Positions 22,735-30,297 of a stretch of DNA of 38,318 nucleotides are shown piece after piece. Source of the DNA: JACKOD01 sp041591635 (GTDB lineage Bacteria; Pseudomonadota; Gammaproteobacteria; Pseudomonadales; Oleiphilaceae); the NCBI GenBank assembly GCA_041591635.1, contig JBFHRO010000003.1, forward strand, positions 1 to 38,318. The letters run 5' to 3'. The notes below the pieces were generated by a model. It was not told where the DNA came from. It searched no databases and was given only the letters and a program-made list of their open reading frames with translations. The position numbers and the translations under genes were made by a program. Numbering within the stretch: position 1 is the first letter of the stretch; every line of letters begins with the position of its first letter.

Positions 22735-24069
22735 TCAGGCAGGCAAATGACGAGTCAGCATACGATGCACCCGCAGCGAGGTCATGGCCAGCACACCAAA
22801 CTCGACGAGAAGCGCCGGGCCTGCGACCAAGGCGAACGGGAAGTACAGCACCACCAACAACAGGAGCATCAGATTAAACCAGTGCAAGTGCAAGATGAAC
22901 CGAGCGATGCGATCAGGCAGAATTTCCCGAGTATTGGGAATCAGCCGGATTTTCGCGAAATCACTCCCGCAAGCCCTCTGCATATGAAGGTAGGACAGAA
23001 ACGGCAAGATTTTTAACTGCATCCCCAATACAACCGACAAGATGACGCCAAAAATCAGAACAACCCCCATGCCGGATTCCAGGCGAGCCAGCACCTCGGC
23101 CGACACATTCAGAGCCATCCCTGTGTCCCTTAATGCCATCAGCAGCATGAAAAAAAGATAAGCGCCAATGCCGGTCCACCAGGCTGCAACCGAAACATCC
23201 TGCAGCTTACGCTTGCGACGCCGCAACGCCTGGCCAAGATCCATGGCGAAACACCCGAAAATCCCTACCCCCAGCCATCGGCTCATGCCTGCGAGCAGGC
23301 TTTGCGGCCACCACAGCCAAGCCACTGAGGCACTCACAAAAGCCACCATCACCCACAGGGGATAAGCCCTTTGACGCCGCTCTGCCAATGCCGGTGTCAC
23401 ATGAAACATGGGTACCACCTGATAGCTGACCCCCATAATCAACAACCCCATCCAGCCCCCCAGCCCCCACAGCAGATGGATACTGGTCCACTCCCGGTCA
23501 AACACCACTGCGGGCCACAAAAGGCCCGAGTGCCCGGCTAACTGGACAGAGCCCAGCAGCAGCGTAACCAGCAGCGCCACCAGGGCACAGAGTACGGCAA
23601 ACAAAGATGAGGTCAGACGCTTGTCGGCAGGAATTGCGCCCAAGGCTTGCACTGCAAACCAGAGCAAGGCCATGGGTATGAGTAACGCTGCCAGGTTCAG
23701 GAGGGATTTGAGATCAAACAGCAAACCACCCACCAGCAACAGCAACCCGGCATTAAAGCCTGAAAAAAAGAGGCGAGTAGCGCGACTTCCGCCACGCAGC
23801 AGCTTGCCACCCAGCACGGGCAATACCTGATGCAAGGCCCCGAGCATGATCTGGGTGGCAACACCCAGCACCCAGCAATGAACCAGGGCAATGATTGCAG
23901 GATACCAGCGGCTCACCCAAGGCAGCTGCTCGTTCATCACATGCTCAATGCCACCGAGGAACAGCAGTATTCCCGCCATGCCCCCCCACAAGGGCGCGGC
24001 CAGAAAAAAATCAAAGGGTTTGCGCCAATGTGGCAGAAATTCAAAATTGGGGCGCGCAGCACCAGTCAT
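22735..24069 (-). CDS. Polytopic membrane protein with heme-oxidase/NnrS-like histidine pattern
   Basis: A 444-residue inner-membrane protein with about 12 hydrophobic helices. Histidines in helices recall the heme ligands of heme-copper oxidase subunit I or the NnrS group: ALVHCWVLGVATQIMLGALHQVLPVLGG (H64, H80), TSIHLLWGLGGWMGLLIMG and QVVPMFHVTPA. The catalytic CuB histidine pair cannot be confirmed. It lacks the length and signatures of real NorB or CcoN, so I do not name it. The frame begins at a TTG at 24078; the ATG at 24069 with AGGA upstream is preferred. It is third in an operon after hemerythrin and DUF2249 genes (23-base gap), under a likely FNR/ANR-regulated promoter, so a role in nitric-oxide or low-oxygen stress is inferred. 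Confidence 0.7.
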   Translation of the reverse strand: MTGAARPNFEFLPHWRKPFDFFLAAPLWGGMAGILLFLGGIEHVMNEQLPWVSRWYPAIIALVHCWVLGVATQIMLGALHQVLPVLGGKLLRGGSRATRLFFSGFNAGLLLLVGGLLFDLKSLLNLAALLIPMALLWFAVQALGAIPADKRLTSSLFAVLCALVALLVTLLLGSVQLAGHSGLLWPAVVFDREWTSIHLLWGLGGWMGLLIMGVSYQVVPMFHVTPALAERRQRAYPLWVMVAFVSASVAWLWWPQSLLAGMSRWLGVGIFGCFAMDLGQALRRRKRKLQDVSVAAWWTGIGAYLFFMLLMALRDTGMALNVSAEVLARLESGMGVVLIFGVILSVVLGMQLKILPFLSYLHMQRACGSDFAKIRLIPNTREILPDRIARFILHLHWFNLMLLLLVVLYFPFALVAGPALLVEFGVLAMTSLRVHRMLTRHLPA

Positions 24070-24092
24070 AACCGACAAATCCTGTGGCGGCT

Positions 24093-24350
24093 TCAGAGCG
24101 TATCAAGAGCTTGAGTGACGACATCATCATCAGCGTACCAAAAGCGAATTTCAAACATCCCCCCCGCTACCTGTAACACCCGATAACGGAAGCCGCCCTC
24201 GGCTGCTGTCTGATACAAGGGAAAAGGCTCGCGATAGTGCAGCAAGGCCAAATACTGACCGCGCTGTAATTTGGCCAGAGCATCCAGCGCCCGATCCAGC
24301 GGCTCCGGCGGAGCCAACATACTGACATTCAATTCCACCCTGACAGCCAT
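24093..24350 (-). CDS. DUF2249-family small protein
   Basis: An 85-residue protein resembling DUF2249. Landmarks are LDALAKLQRGQYLALLHYREPFPLY (about residues 21-45), the DUF2249-type segment before the PxPL part, and a C-terminal FEIRFWYAD strand. The fold is of the TusA type, but the conserved Cys-Pro of TusA is absent, so sulfur transfer is unlikely. The frame opens at a GTG (24359); the ATG at 24350 with GAGG 8 bases upstream is preferred. It lies between hemerythrin (57-base gap) and membrane-protein genes, an arrangement seen with denitrification or NO-related hemerythrins. Confidence 0.75.
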   Translation of the reverse strand: MAVRVELNVSMLAPPEPLDRALDALAKLQRGQYLALLHYREPFPLYQTAAEGGFRYRVLQVAGGMFEIRFWYADDDVVTQALDTL

Positions 24351-24407
24351 GACTTGCACCTCTCGTCAGCTTGTAACCATTGCTTCAATTCAGATCTGCG
24401 GCCCAAA

Positions 24408-24857
24408 TCAGACGTCGGCCGTAACCGGCAACGCCTGTCGAATCATGTCGCAGGTTTCCTGTGCCGGCAATTGTCCATTTAACATGGGATAAAGTACCTG
24501 CTCCTCCTTCATGTTGTGTTGCTGCATATACATTATCAGTGACTGACAGTGCCCCAGGGCCGCCGAGGCATCTTCTTTTGCAATCGCCTCGCCAACGGTC
24601 TGCAGCAATGTTCGCATCACCTTGTGCTCACCCCGCATCACGACCGTCGGGCCACTGGTCATGCCGGTTACTTCCTCGAACGCCGGAAACAGGGCAGACT
24701 CTTCAAGGCCAAAATGCGCCTCTGTCGCCTCATGGAATTCGGCCCACGCCTGGGCTGCCGCATCGAAATCCATGGCGTCGATGGCGCTTTCTGCCGTTGC
24801 AAACAAGTCGTCACAGCGACGGTGATCGTGCGACATCAAATGGGATACGCTTGACAT
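24408..24857 (-). CDS. Hemerythrin-like HHE-domain protein
   Basis: A 149-residue four-helix protein with a non-heme diiron site. The expected ligands appear in order: H10 and H12 (LMSHDHRRCDDLF), H42/H48 and E52 (FHEATEAHFGLEESALFP), H78 (MRGEHKVM), and H114 with E118 (QQHNMKEEQVLYP). Hemerythrins bind oxygen or nitric oxide or, as in YtfE/RIC-type proteins, aid repair of iron-sulfur clusters; here no N-terminal ScdA domain is present. The frame extends to 24893, but the ATG at 24857 begins the domain. It is first of a three-gene operon and lies 146 bases from an FNR/ANR box (25003-25016). Confidence 0.85.
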   Translation of the reverse strand: MSSVSHLMSHDHRRCDDLFATAESAIDAMDFDAAAQAWAEFHEATEAHFGLEESALFPAFEEVTGMTSGPTVVMRGEHKVMRTLLQTVGEAIAKEDASAALGHCQSLIMYMQQHNMKEEQVLYPMLNGQLPAQETCDMIRQALPVTADV

Positions 24858-24974
24858 GAAAAGGGCTCTCTTGGCTATGAGACCCGCCAGCATCAGCGGA
24901 CAGGCTTGTTATTATCATTTACGGCCGCAACACAGGATGCCATCGCCGCTACAGGGTTTATTGCAGAAGGTCTT

Positions 24975-25016
24975 AGTATCAGGATACCGGTGCCGGTTAT
25001 GAATGATTTACATCAA
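24975..25016 (-). promoter_or_regulatory. FNR/ANR/DNR-like box and promoter for the hemerythrin operon
   Basis: Bases 25003-25016 read ATGAT-TTAC-ATCAA, nine of the ten consensus bases of TTGAT-N4-ATCAA. Its centre is 25009.5. GATACT on the minus strand at 24980-24975 is a -10-like element; if the start is near 24968, the box sits at -41.5, the standard position for FNR activation. The transcript leader would be about 110 bases. On the plus strand no -10 fits the same geometry. This supports induction at low oxygen or by nitric oxide. Confidence 0.65.
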
Positions 25017-25131
25017 ACCAGACGCACTCCGTTGACTTGCAAGTCAGCCACTTCGGCGCATCGCTTTTTGAGCGCTGAAACATCCGCCCCCACCTTCAAG
25101 ACGGATACGGGTATTCGCGTATAGTGACGGC

Positions 25132-25225
25132 CAGCCTTAACTACTAGAGTGGCCAGTGATGGTAAGAGGTTTTACTTCCTGTCATTTGAGAAGAGTTTTT
25201 GGCACCCGCGAGGTGCCATTTTTTT
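25132..25225 (+). ncRNA. Candidate small RNA defined by promoter-like sequence and orphan terminator
   Basis: No plus-strand gene precedes the terminator at 25201-25225, so it must end some other transcript. A TATAGT at 25120-25125 could start it near 25132. The stretch between has a small hairpin, GTAA (25162-25165) with TTAC (25172-25175) around loop GAGGTT, and a single-stranded-looking segment before the terminator stem. No open frame with a ribosome-binding site is present. It is about 95 bases long. I do not recognise it as a known RNA; an attenuation leader for livK is an alternative. Confidence 0.35.
25201..25225 (+). terminator. Rho-independent terminator without an obvious upstream gene
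   Basis: GGCACC (25201-25206), loop CGCGA, GGTGCC (25212-25217), then A and a run of seven Ts (25219-25225). It is preceded by GTTTTT. It points rightward, away from the hemerythrin operon and before livK. Confidence 0.75.
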
Positions 25226-25328
25226 GCCTTTTTCATGCGCGAGTGTAAAGCGTCTACACTGATAGGGCTTGAACCATTGCCACCACGACTGCAAGACAAG
25301 CCGGCCTCAGACAACACTGGCTCGCGGA

Positions 25329-25357
25329 TTGGGCTAGAATTCTGACGTTTGTATAAC
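25329..25357 (+). promoter_or_regulatory. Candidate sigma-70 promoter of livK
   Basis: TTGGGC (25329-25334), a 17-base spacer and TATAAC (25352-25357, five of six) lie just before livK. The implied start near 25364 leaves a leader of about 22 bases with AGGA as ribosome-binding site. Confidence 0.45.
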
Positions 25358-25385
25358 CCGACAACCATCACACAGGATCAACAGA

Positions 25386-26501
25386 ATGAAAAGAATCAAT
25401 AAGACACTTCTGGGATTAGGGATTTCCGCCGCGTTGTTGAGCGCTGCGACCGTGCACGCGGACACCTTGAAAATCGCGCTGGCCGGCCCGGTAACCGGAG
25501 ATGTCGCCCAGTACGGTGACATGCAGAACATTGGCGCCATGATGGCCATTGAGCAAATCAACAAGGCCGGTGGTGTCAATGGCATGCAACTCGAAGGTAT
25601 CGTTTTCGATGACTCCTGCGACCCGAAACAGGCAGTTCAGGTCGCCAACAAGGTGGTCAACGCCGGCATCAAATTCGTGGTGGGGCATTTGTGCTCCAGC
25701 TCAACCCAGCCAGCCTCCGATATCTACGAAGATGAAGGCATACTGATGATTACCGCGGCCTCCACCAGTCCGGAAATCACCGCCCGCGGTCATAAAATGA
25801 TTTTTCGCACCATCGGGCTCGACAGCCATCAGGGCCCCACCGCAGGCAACTACATCGCCGACACCCTCAAGCCCAAGCGTATGGCCGTCATTCATGACAA
25901 GCAACAATACGGTGAAGGTATCGCAACCGCCGTAAAAGACACTGTCACCGGTAAAGGCGTGAATGTGGTCTTGTTCGAAGGCATCAGCAAAGGCGACAAA
26001 GACTTCTCGGCCCTGATCGCCAAACTGCAAAAAGAAAACGTTGACTTCGTGTACTACGGCGGCTACCACCCGGAACTTGGCCTCTTGCTGCGCCAGTCGC
26101 TCGAAAAAGGCTTCAACGTCAAGTTCATGGGCCCGGAAGGCGTTGGCAACAGTGACCTGAGCTCCATAGCCGGTCAAGCGGCCGAAAACCTGCTGGTCAC
26201 CCTGCCCCCCAGCTTTGATACCCGGGAAGAGAACCAGACCCTGGTGAATGCCTTCAAGGCCAAAGGTCAGGATCCCAGCGGCGCCTTTGTGCTCACCGCC
26301 TACTCTGCCGTGCAAGTGATGGCCGATGCCATCAATGCCAGCAAAACCACCGACACCCAAAAACTGCAGCAAACCCTGCGTGAAATGGCCTTCAAAACGC
26401 CGACCGGCACCATAGAGTTCGATGCCAAAGGTGATCTGAAGAGTTTTGATTTTGTCATTTACCAGTGGCATCAGGACGGCAGCAAAACACAACTTAAATA
26501 G
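25386..26501 (+). CDS. livK: Branched-chain amino-acid-type ABC transporter periplasmic binding protein
   Basis: A 371-residue periplasmic binding protein of the LivJ/LivK family. The signal peptide is residues 1-26 (GLGISAALLSAATVHA). The mature part begins TLKIALAGPVTGDVAQYGD and contains VVGHLCSSSTQPASDIYEDE and FVYYGGYHPELGLLLRQS, standard for the family. It delivers leucine, isoleucine or valine, or possibly another amino acid or amide, to LivHMGF. AGGA lies 8 bases before the ATG. It is first of five genes; a strong hairpin separates it from livH and may keep the binding protein more abundant than the membrane parts. Confidence 0.93.
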   Translation: MKRINKTLLGLGISAALLSAATVHADTLKIALAGPVTGDVAQYGDMQNIGAMMAIEQINKAGGVNGMQLEGIVFDDSCDPKQAVQVANKVVNAGIKFVVGHLCSSSTQPASDIYEDEGILMITAASTSPEITARGHKMIFRTIGLDSHQGPTAGNYIADTLKPKRMAVIHDKQQYGEGIATAVKDTVTGKGVNVVLFEGISKGDKDFSALIAKLQKENVDFVYYGGYHPELGLLLRQSLEKGFNVKFMGPEGVGNSDLSSIAGQAAENLLVTLPPSFDTREENQTLVNAFKAKGQDPSGAFVLTAYSAVQVMADAINASKTTDTQKLQQTLREMAFKTPTGTIEFDAKGDLKSFDFVIYQWHQDGSKTQLK

Positions 26502-26523
26502 CGCATGTCGCACCGCACGACCC

Positions 26524-26552
26524 CACCTTCTTTTTCTTAGAAAAAGAAGGTG
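26524..26552 (+). terminator. Perfect 13-bp hairpin between livK and livH (attenuator or mRNA-stability element)
   Basis: Bases 26524-26536 pair with 26540-26552 around loop TTA, a perfect 13-bp stem (CACCTTCTTTTTC with GAAAAAGAAGGTG). Only T and C bases without a long T-run follow, so it probably limits read-through or protects the livK message rather than ending transcription fully. Confidence 0.7.
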
Positions 26553-26578
26553 TTCCTTTCACTTCCTGGAGAAGGTTC

Positions 26579-27505
26579 ATGCTGGAGTCGCTACTTTACT
26601 TTGCCCAGCAATTGCTTAATGGCCTGACCATGGGCAGTACCTACGCCTTGATTGCCATTGGCTACACCATGGTGTACGGCATTATCGGCATGATCAATTT
26701 TGCCCATGGCGAAATTTACATGATAGGCACTTACATCTCCTTCATTGCCATTGCGGGTCTGATGATGCTCGGCATTACCTGGCTCCCCCTGTTACTGCTG
26801 CTGGCGCTGCTCATTGCAGTGGTCATCGCCAGCACCTTCGGCTGGGCGGTCGAGCGGGTGGCCTATCGCCCCCTGCGCGGCGGCAATCGCCTGATTCCGC
26901 TGATTTCAGCCATCGGCATGTCAATCGTGCTGCAAAACTACGTTGCTCTGGGCCAGAACAATCGTGACGTGGCCATGCCGCAACTTATCCAGGGCGGCTG
27001 GATCCTCGGCTCCGACCATGGCTTTGACGTATCCCTTTCCTACATGCAGTTGCTGATTTTTGTTACTACCTTGATCTGCATGGGGTTGCTGACCCTCTTT
27101 ATTGCAAAATCCAAAACCGGTCGGGCCTGCCGGGCGGTAGCGCAAGATCTCAAAATGGCGAGCCTCCTGGGCATTGATACCAATCGCATTATCTCCATGA
27201 CCTTCGTCATAGGTGCTGCACTGGCGGCCGTCGCGGGCCTGCTGCTTGGTCTGTATTACGGGGTCGCCAACCCCTTTATCGGTTTCATCGCCGGCCTTAA
27301 AGCCTTTACCGCCGCGGTGCTGGGCGGTATCGGCAGCATCCCCGGCGCCATGCTCGGCGGCCTGATCCTGGGCATTGCAGAAAGCATGACTGCCGCCTAT
27401 CTGAGCACCGAATACAAGGATGTGGTGTCATTTGGATTGCTTGTCGTCATTCTTCTGTTTCGGCCCACCGGATTGATGGGCAAGCCCGAGGTGGAGAAAA
27501 TCTGA
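26579..27505 (+). CDS. livH: Branched-chain amino-acid ABC transporter permease LivH
   Basis: One of two inner-membrane channel subunits, 308 residues, with about eight hydrophobic helices. Family landmarks are GLTMGSTYALIAIGYTMVYG, GMINFAHGEIYMIGTY and LKAFTAAVLGGIGSIPGAMLGG near the C-terminus. GGAGAAGG lies upstream. Its stop shares one base with the ATG of livM. Confidence 0.94.
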   Translation: MLESLLYFAQQLLNGLTMGSTYALIAIGYTMVYGIIGMINFAHGEIYMIGTYISFIAIAGLMMLGITWLPLLLLLALLIAVVIASTFGWAVERVAYRPLRGGNRLIPLISAIGMSIVLQNYVALGQNNRDVAMPQLIQGGWILGSDHGFDVSLSYMQLLIFVTTLICMGLLTLFIAKSKTGRACRAVAQDLKMASLLGIDTNRIISMTFVIGAALAAVAGLLLGLYYGVANPFIGFIAGLKAFTAAVLGGIGSIPGAMLGGLILGIAESMTAAYLSTEYKDVVSFGLLVVILLFRPTGLMGKPEVEKI

Positions 27506-28806
27506 TGACTGCAACTACCGCCCCCATCTCCCGACAAGCGTCCCGCCTGACCTCTGCCCTGATCGCCGGGGGAATTACGCTGGTGCTGGCATTTTCTATC
27601 CTGGGGCTGAAGCTGGAAGGTGGACTGGCGCCGTCACTCAAGCTCATGCCAACCCCCCACTATCTGTTGATCGCAGGCGCTGTCGTGGCCGTGATTCTGT
27701 TTCAACTCACACGGGACAGCGTTCGCCACTTTCTGAGTTTTATTCCCTGGCCAAAATGGCCTGGCAGCGGTACCACATTGCTGAGTCAACACCAGCGCGA
27801 CCGGCGCGAGAAGCTCATCACCCTGACCCTGGTGGGCTTGGCCCTGCTGTGGCCCTTTGTTGTCTCACGCGGCAGTGTCGACCTGGCCACACTGGTGCTC
27901 ATCTATGTCATGCTGGGCCTGGGGCTCAACATCGTTGTCGGCCTGGCGGGCCTGCTTGATCTGGGCTACGTCGCCTTTTATGCGGTCGGCGCCTACAGTT
28001 ACGCCCTGCTCAGCCAGTATGCCGGCCTGTCCTTCTGGGCTTGCCTGCCGATTTCTGGGCTTTTGGCGGCACTCTTTGGTTTTTTGCTGGGCTTTCCGGT
28101 ACTGCGTTTACGCGGCGATTATCTGGCCATTGTCACGCTCGGCTTTGGCGAAATCATTCGAATTCTCATGAACAACTGGACGCAGCTCACCGGTGGCCCC
28201 AACGGCATTGGCAGCATTCCCAAGCCCACTCTGTTTCATCTGGAATTCGGCCGCACCGCCAAGGAACCGGGCAACCTGCCCTTTCACGAATTCTTCGGCA
28301 TTGACTACAACGCCGGTTACAAGGTCATCTTTTTGTACCTGCTGGCGGTGGTGCTGGTGCTCGCTACCTTATTTGTGATTCGCCGGCTGATTCGCATGCC
28401 GATCGGGCGGGCGTGGGAGGCCCTGCGCGAAGACGAAATCGCCTGTCGCTCGCTCGGCCTCAACCGCACCATCATCAAGCTGTCTGCCTTTACCCTTGGC
28501 GCCTCCTTTGCCGGCTTTGCCGGCGCCTTCTTTGCCGCACGGCAAGGGTTCATCAGCCCGGAATCCTTTTCCTTTATAGAATCCGCCATCATTCTCGCCA
28601 TTGTGGTACTCGGGGGCATGGGCTCGCAAATGGGGATCATTCTGGCGGCCATCGCCATGACGGTGCTGCCCGAGTTGGCACGCGAATTTTCCGAGTACCG
28701 CATGCTCATGTTCGGTTTGATGATGGTGCTGATGATGATCTGGCGCCCTCAAGGCCTGCTGCCCATGAAACGCCCCCATCTGGAGTTACAACATGCCAGG
28801 CAATGA
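27505..28806 (+). CDS. livM: Branched-chain amino-acid ABC transporter permease LivM
   Basis: The second permease, 433 residues. The first about 110 residues hold extra hydrophobic helices before the core (the extension seen in the E. coli-type LivM). The core has YVMLGLGLNIVVGLAGLLDLG, then YVAFYAVGAYSYALL and LRGDYLAIVTLGFGEIIR, with AREFSEYRMLMFGLMMVLMM near the end. It overlaps livH by one base and livG by 14, so the operon is tightly coupled. Confidence 0.94.
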   Translation: MTATTAPISRQASRLTSALIAGGITLVLAFSILGLKLEGGLAPSLKLMPTPHYLLIAGAVVAVILFQLTRDSVRHFLSFIPWPKWPGSGTTLLSQHQRDRREKLITLTLVGLALLWPFVVSRGSVDLATLVLIYVMLGLGLNIVVGLAGLLDLGYVAFYAVGAYSYALLSQYAGLSFWACLPISGLLAALFGFLLGFPVLRLRGDYLAIVTLGFGEIIRILMNNWTQLTGGPNGIGSIPKPTLFHLEFGRTAKEPGNLPFHEFFGIDYNAGYKVIFLYLLAVVLVLATLFVIRRLIRMPIGRAWEALREDEIACRSLGLNRTIIKLSAFTLGASFAGFAGAFFAARQGFISPESFSFIESAIILAIVVLGGMGSQMGIILAAIAMTVLPELAREFSEYRMLMFGLMMVLMMIWRPQGLLPMKRPHLELQHARQ

Positions 28807-29578
28807 AGCGCCATCTAATCACCTGTTACATGTCGATGCGCTTCGCATGCAATTTGGCGGTCTCATGGCCGTGGATGGCGTCACCTTTGGCGTCAATGAA
28901 CGTCAGATCGTTTCCATCATTGGCCCCAACGGCGCCGGCAAAACCACCGTTTTCAATTGCATCAGCGGTTTTTACCGTCCCACCGGCGGTCACATTGCGT
29001 TTATGCAAAAAACCATTACCGGACTTCCTGACTACAAAATCTCGCGGCTGGGCATGGTGCGCACCTTTCAGCACGTGCGCCTGTTCAACACCATGAGTGT
29101 GATCGAAAATCTTCTGGTGGCGCAACACAGGCACGTTAACACCAATTTCTTTGCTGGCCTGTTCAAAACGCGTGAATACCAGCGACTGGAAAAAGAAGCG
29201 ATGGAGCGGGCGGCTTACTGGCTTAAAAAAGTCAACCTGCTGGAGCACGCCAATCGCGAAGCGGGTAACCTGGCCTACGGCCAGCAACGGCGCCTGGAAA
29301 TCGCCCGCTGCATGGTCACCGAGCCCAGCCTGCTGATGCTGGATGAGCCCGCCGCCGGACTCAATCCCAAGGAAACACGGGAACTGGACCAGCTTATCTT
29401 GAGTCTGAAGGAAGACTACAGTCTGGCGGTGCTTTTGATTGAACACGACATGAACCTGGTCATGGGCATTTCGGATCAGATTGTCGTGATCAATCAGGGA
29501 TGCCCACTCGCCCAGGGTACCCCCGATGAGATCCGCAATAATCCTGCGGTTATCAAAGCCTACCTGGGAGAAGCCTGA
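28793..29578 (+). CDS. livG: Branched-chain amino-acid ABC transporter ATPase LivG
   Basis: The first ATPase, 261 residues. Motifs are Walker A GPNGAGKTT, signature LAYGQQRRLEIAR (the altered signature typical of LivG), Walker B LLMLDEPAAGLNP and IEHDMNLVMG with the switch His. Its start overlaps the livM end by 14 bases, and its stop shares one base with the livF ATG. Confidence 0.95.
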   Translation: MPGNEAPSNHLLHVDALRMQFGGLMAVDGVTFGVNERQIVSIIGPNGAGKTTVFNCISGFYRPTGGHIAFMQKTITGLPDYKISRLGMVRTFQHVRLFNTMSVIENLLVAQHRHVNTNFFAGLFKTREYQRLEKEAMERAAYWLKKVNLLEHANREAGNLAYGQQRRLEIARCMVTEPSLLMLDEPAAGLNPKETRELDQLILSLKEDYSLAVLLIEHDMNLVMGISDQIVVINQGCPLAQGTPDEIRNNPAVIKAYLGEA

Positions 29579-30279
29579 TGCTGCAGCTGGAAAACGTGCA
29601 TGCACACTACGGCAAGATCGAAGCGCTTCATGGCGTTTCCCTTGAGGTGCGTGCCGGTGAAATCGTCACCCTGATTGGCGCCAATGGTGCCGGCAAAAGT
29701 ACGCTGCTGATGACCATCTGCGGCAACCCCAGAGCCAGCGCCGGCAGGATTCTGTTCGAAGACCGTGATCTTACCGGCATGGAAACCGCCAGCATCATGC
29801 GTAACGGCATCGCCATAGTGCCTGAAGGGCGGCGCGTGTTTTCTGCCATGACGGTGGAGGAAAACCTCCACATGGGCGGCTTTTTTGCCTCCAAAGCGGA
29901 AATCGCCCGGCGCATCGAACATGTCTACCACCTGTTCCCGCGCCTGAAGGAACGAGAAAATCAGCGCAGCGGCACCATGTCGGGAGGCGAGCAGCAAATG
30001 CTCGCCATCGGCCGGGCACTGATGAGTAAACCGCGCCTGCTGTTTCTTGACGAACCTTCGCTCGGGCTGGCGCCCATCATCATTGCGCAGATTTTCGACA
30101 TCATCGCCCAGTTGCGCCAAGAGGGCATGACGATTTTTCTGGTCGAACAAAACGCCAATCAGGCGCTTAAACTTGCCGATCGCGGATATGTGATTGAAAA
30201 CGGCAACATTGTGCTGCAAGACACCGGCGACAATCTGCTGCTCAATCCGGAGGTGCGAAAAGCCTACCTCGGCGGCTAA
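29578..30279 (+). CDS. livF: Branched-chain amino-acid ABC transporter ATPase LivF
   Basis: The second ATPase, 233 residues. Walker A is GANGAGKST, the signature SGGEQQMLAIGRAL, Walker B LLFLDEPSLGLAP and the switch region FLVEQNAN. Gln replaces His after the Glu, as usual for LivF. With LivG it forms the ATPase heterodimer. It ends the operon; the next gene is convergent 18 bases away and no clear terminator is seen between them. Confidence 0.95.
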   Translation: MLQLENVHAHYGKIEALHGVSLEVRAGEIVTLIGANGAGKSTLLMTICGNPRASAGRILFEDRDLTGMETASIMRNGIAIVPEGRRVFSAMTVEENLHMGGFFASKAEIARRIEHVYHLFPRLKERENQRSGTMSGGEQQMLAIGRALMSKPRLLFLDEPSLGLAPIIIAQIFDIIAQLRQEGMTIFLVEQNANQALKLADRGYVIENGNIVLQDTGDNLLLNPEVRKAYLGG

Positions 30280-30297
30280 GGCAGCTTTTGGCCGGCC

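Larger units (their letters stand above)
24858..25385. other. Regulatory intergenic region between hemerythrin operon and livK
   Basis: About 530 bases without a coding sequence. From left to right it holds the hemerythrin promoter with an FNR/ANR-like box, a promoter-like TATAGT at 25120-25125, an orphan rho-independent terminator at 25201-25225, and the livK promoter near 25329-25357. These are listed separately. Confidence 0.7.

Noticed and set aside
25318..25333. Sigma-54-like element (TGGCTCG-N4-TTGG) before livK
   Set aside because: The almost invariant -12 GC is GG here, and a sigma-70 promoter with good spacing overlaps it.
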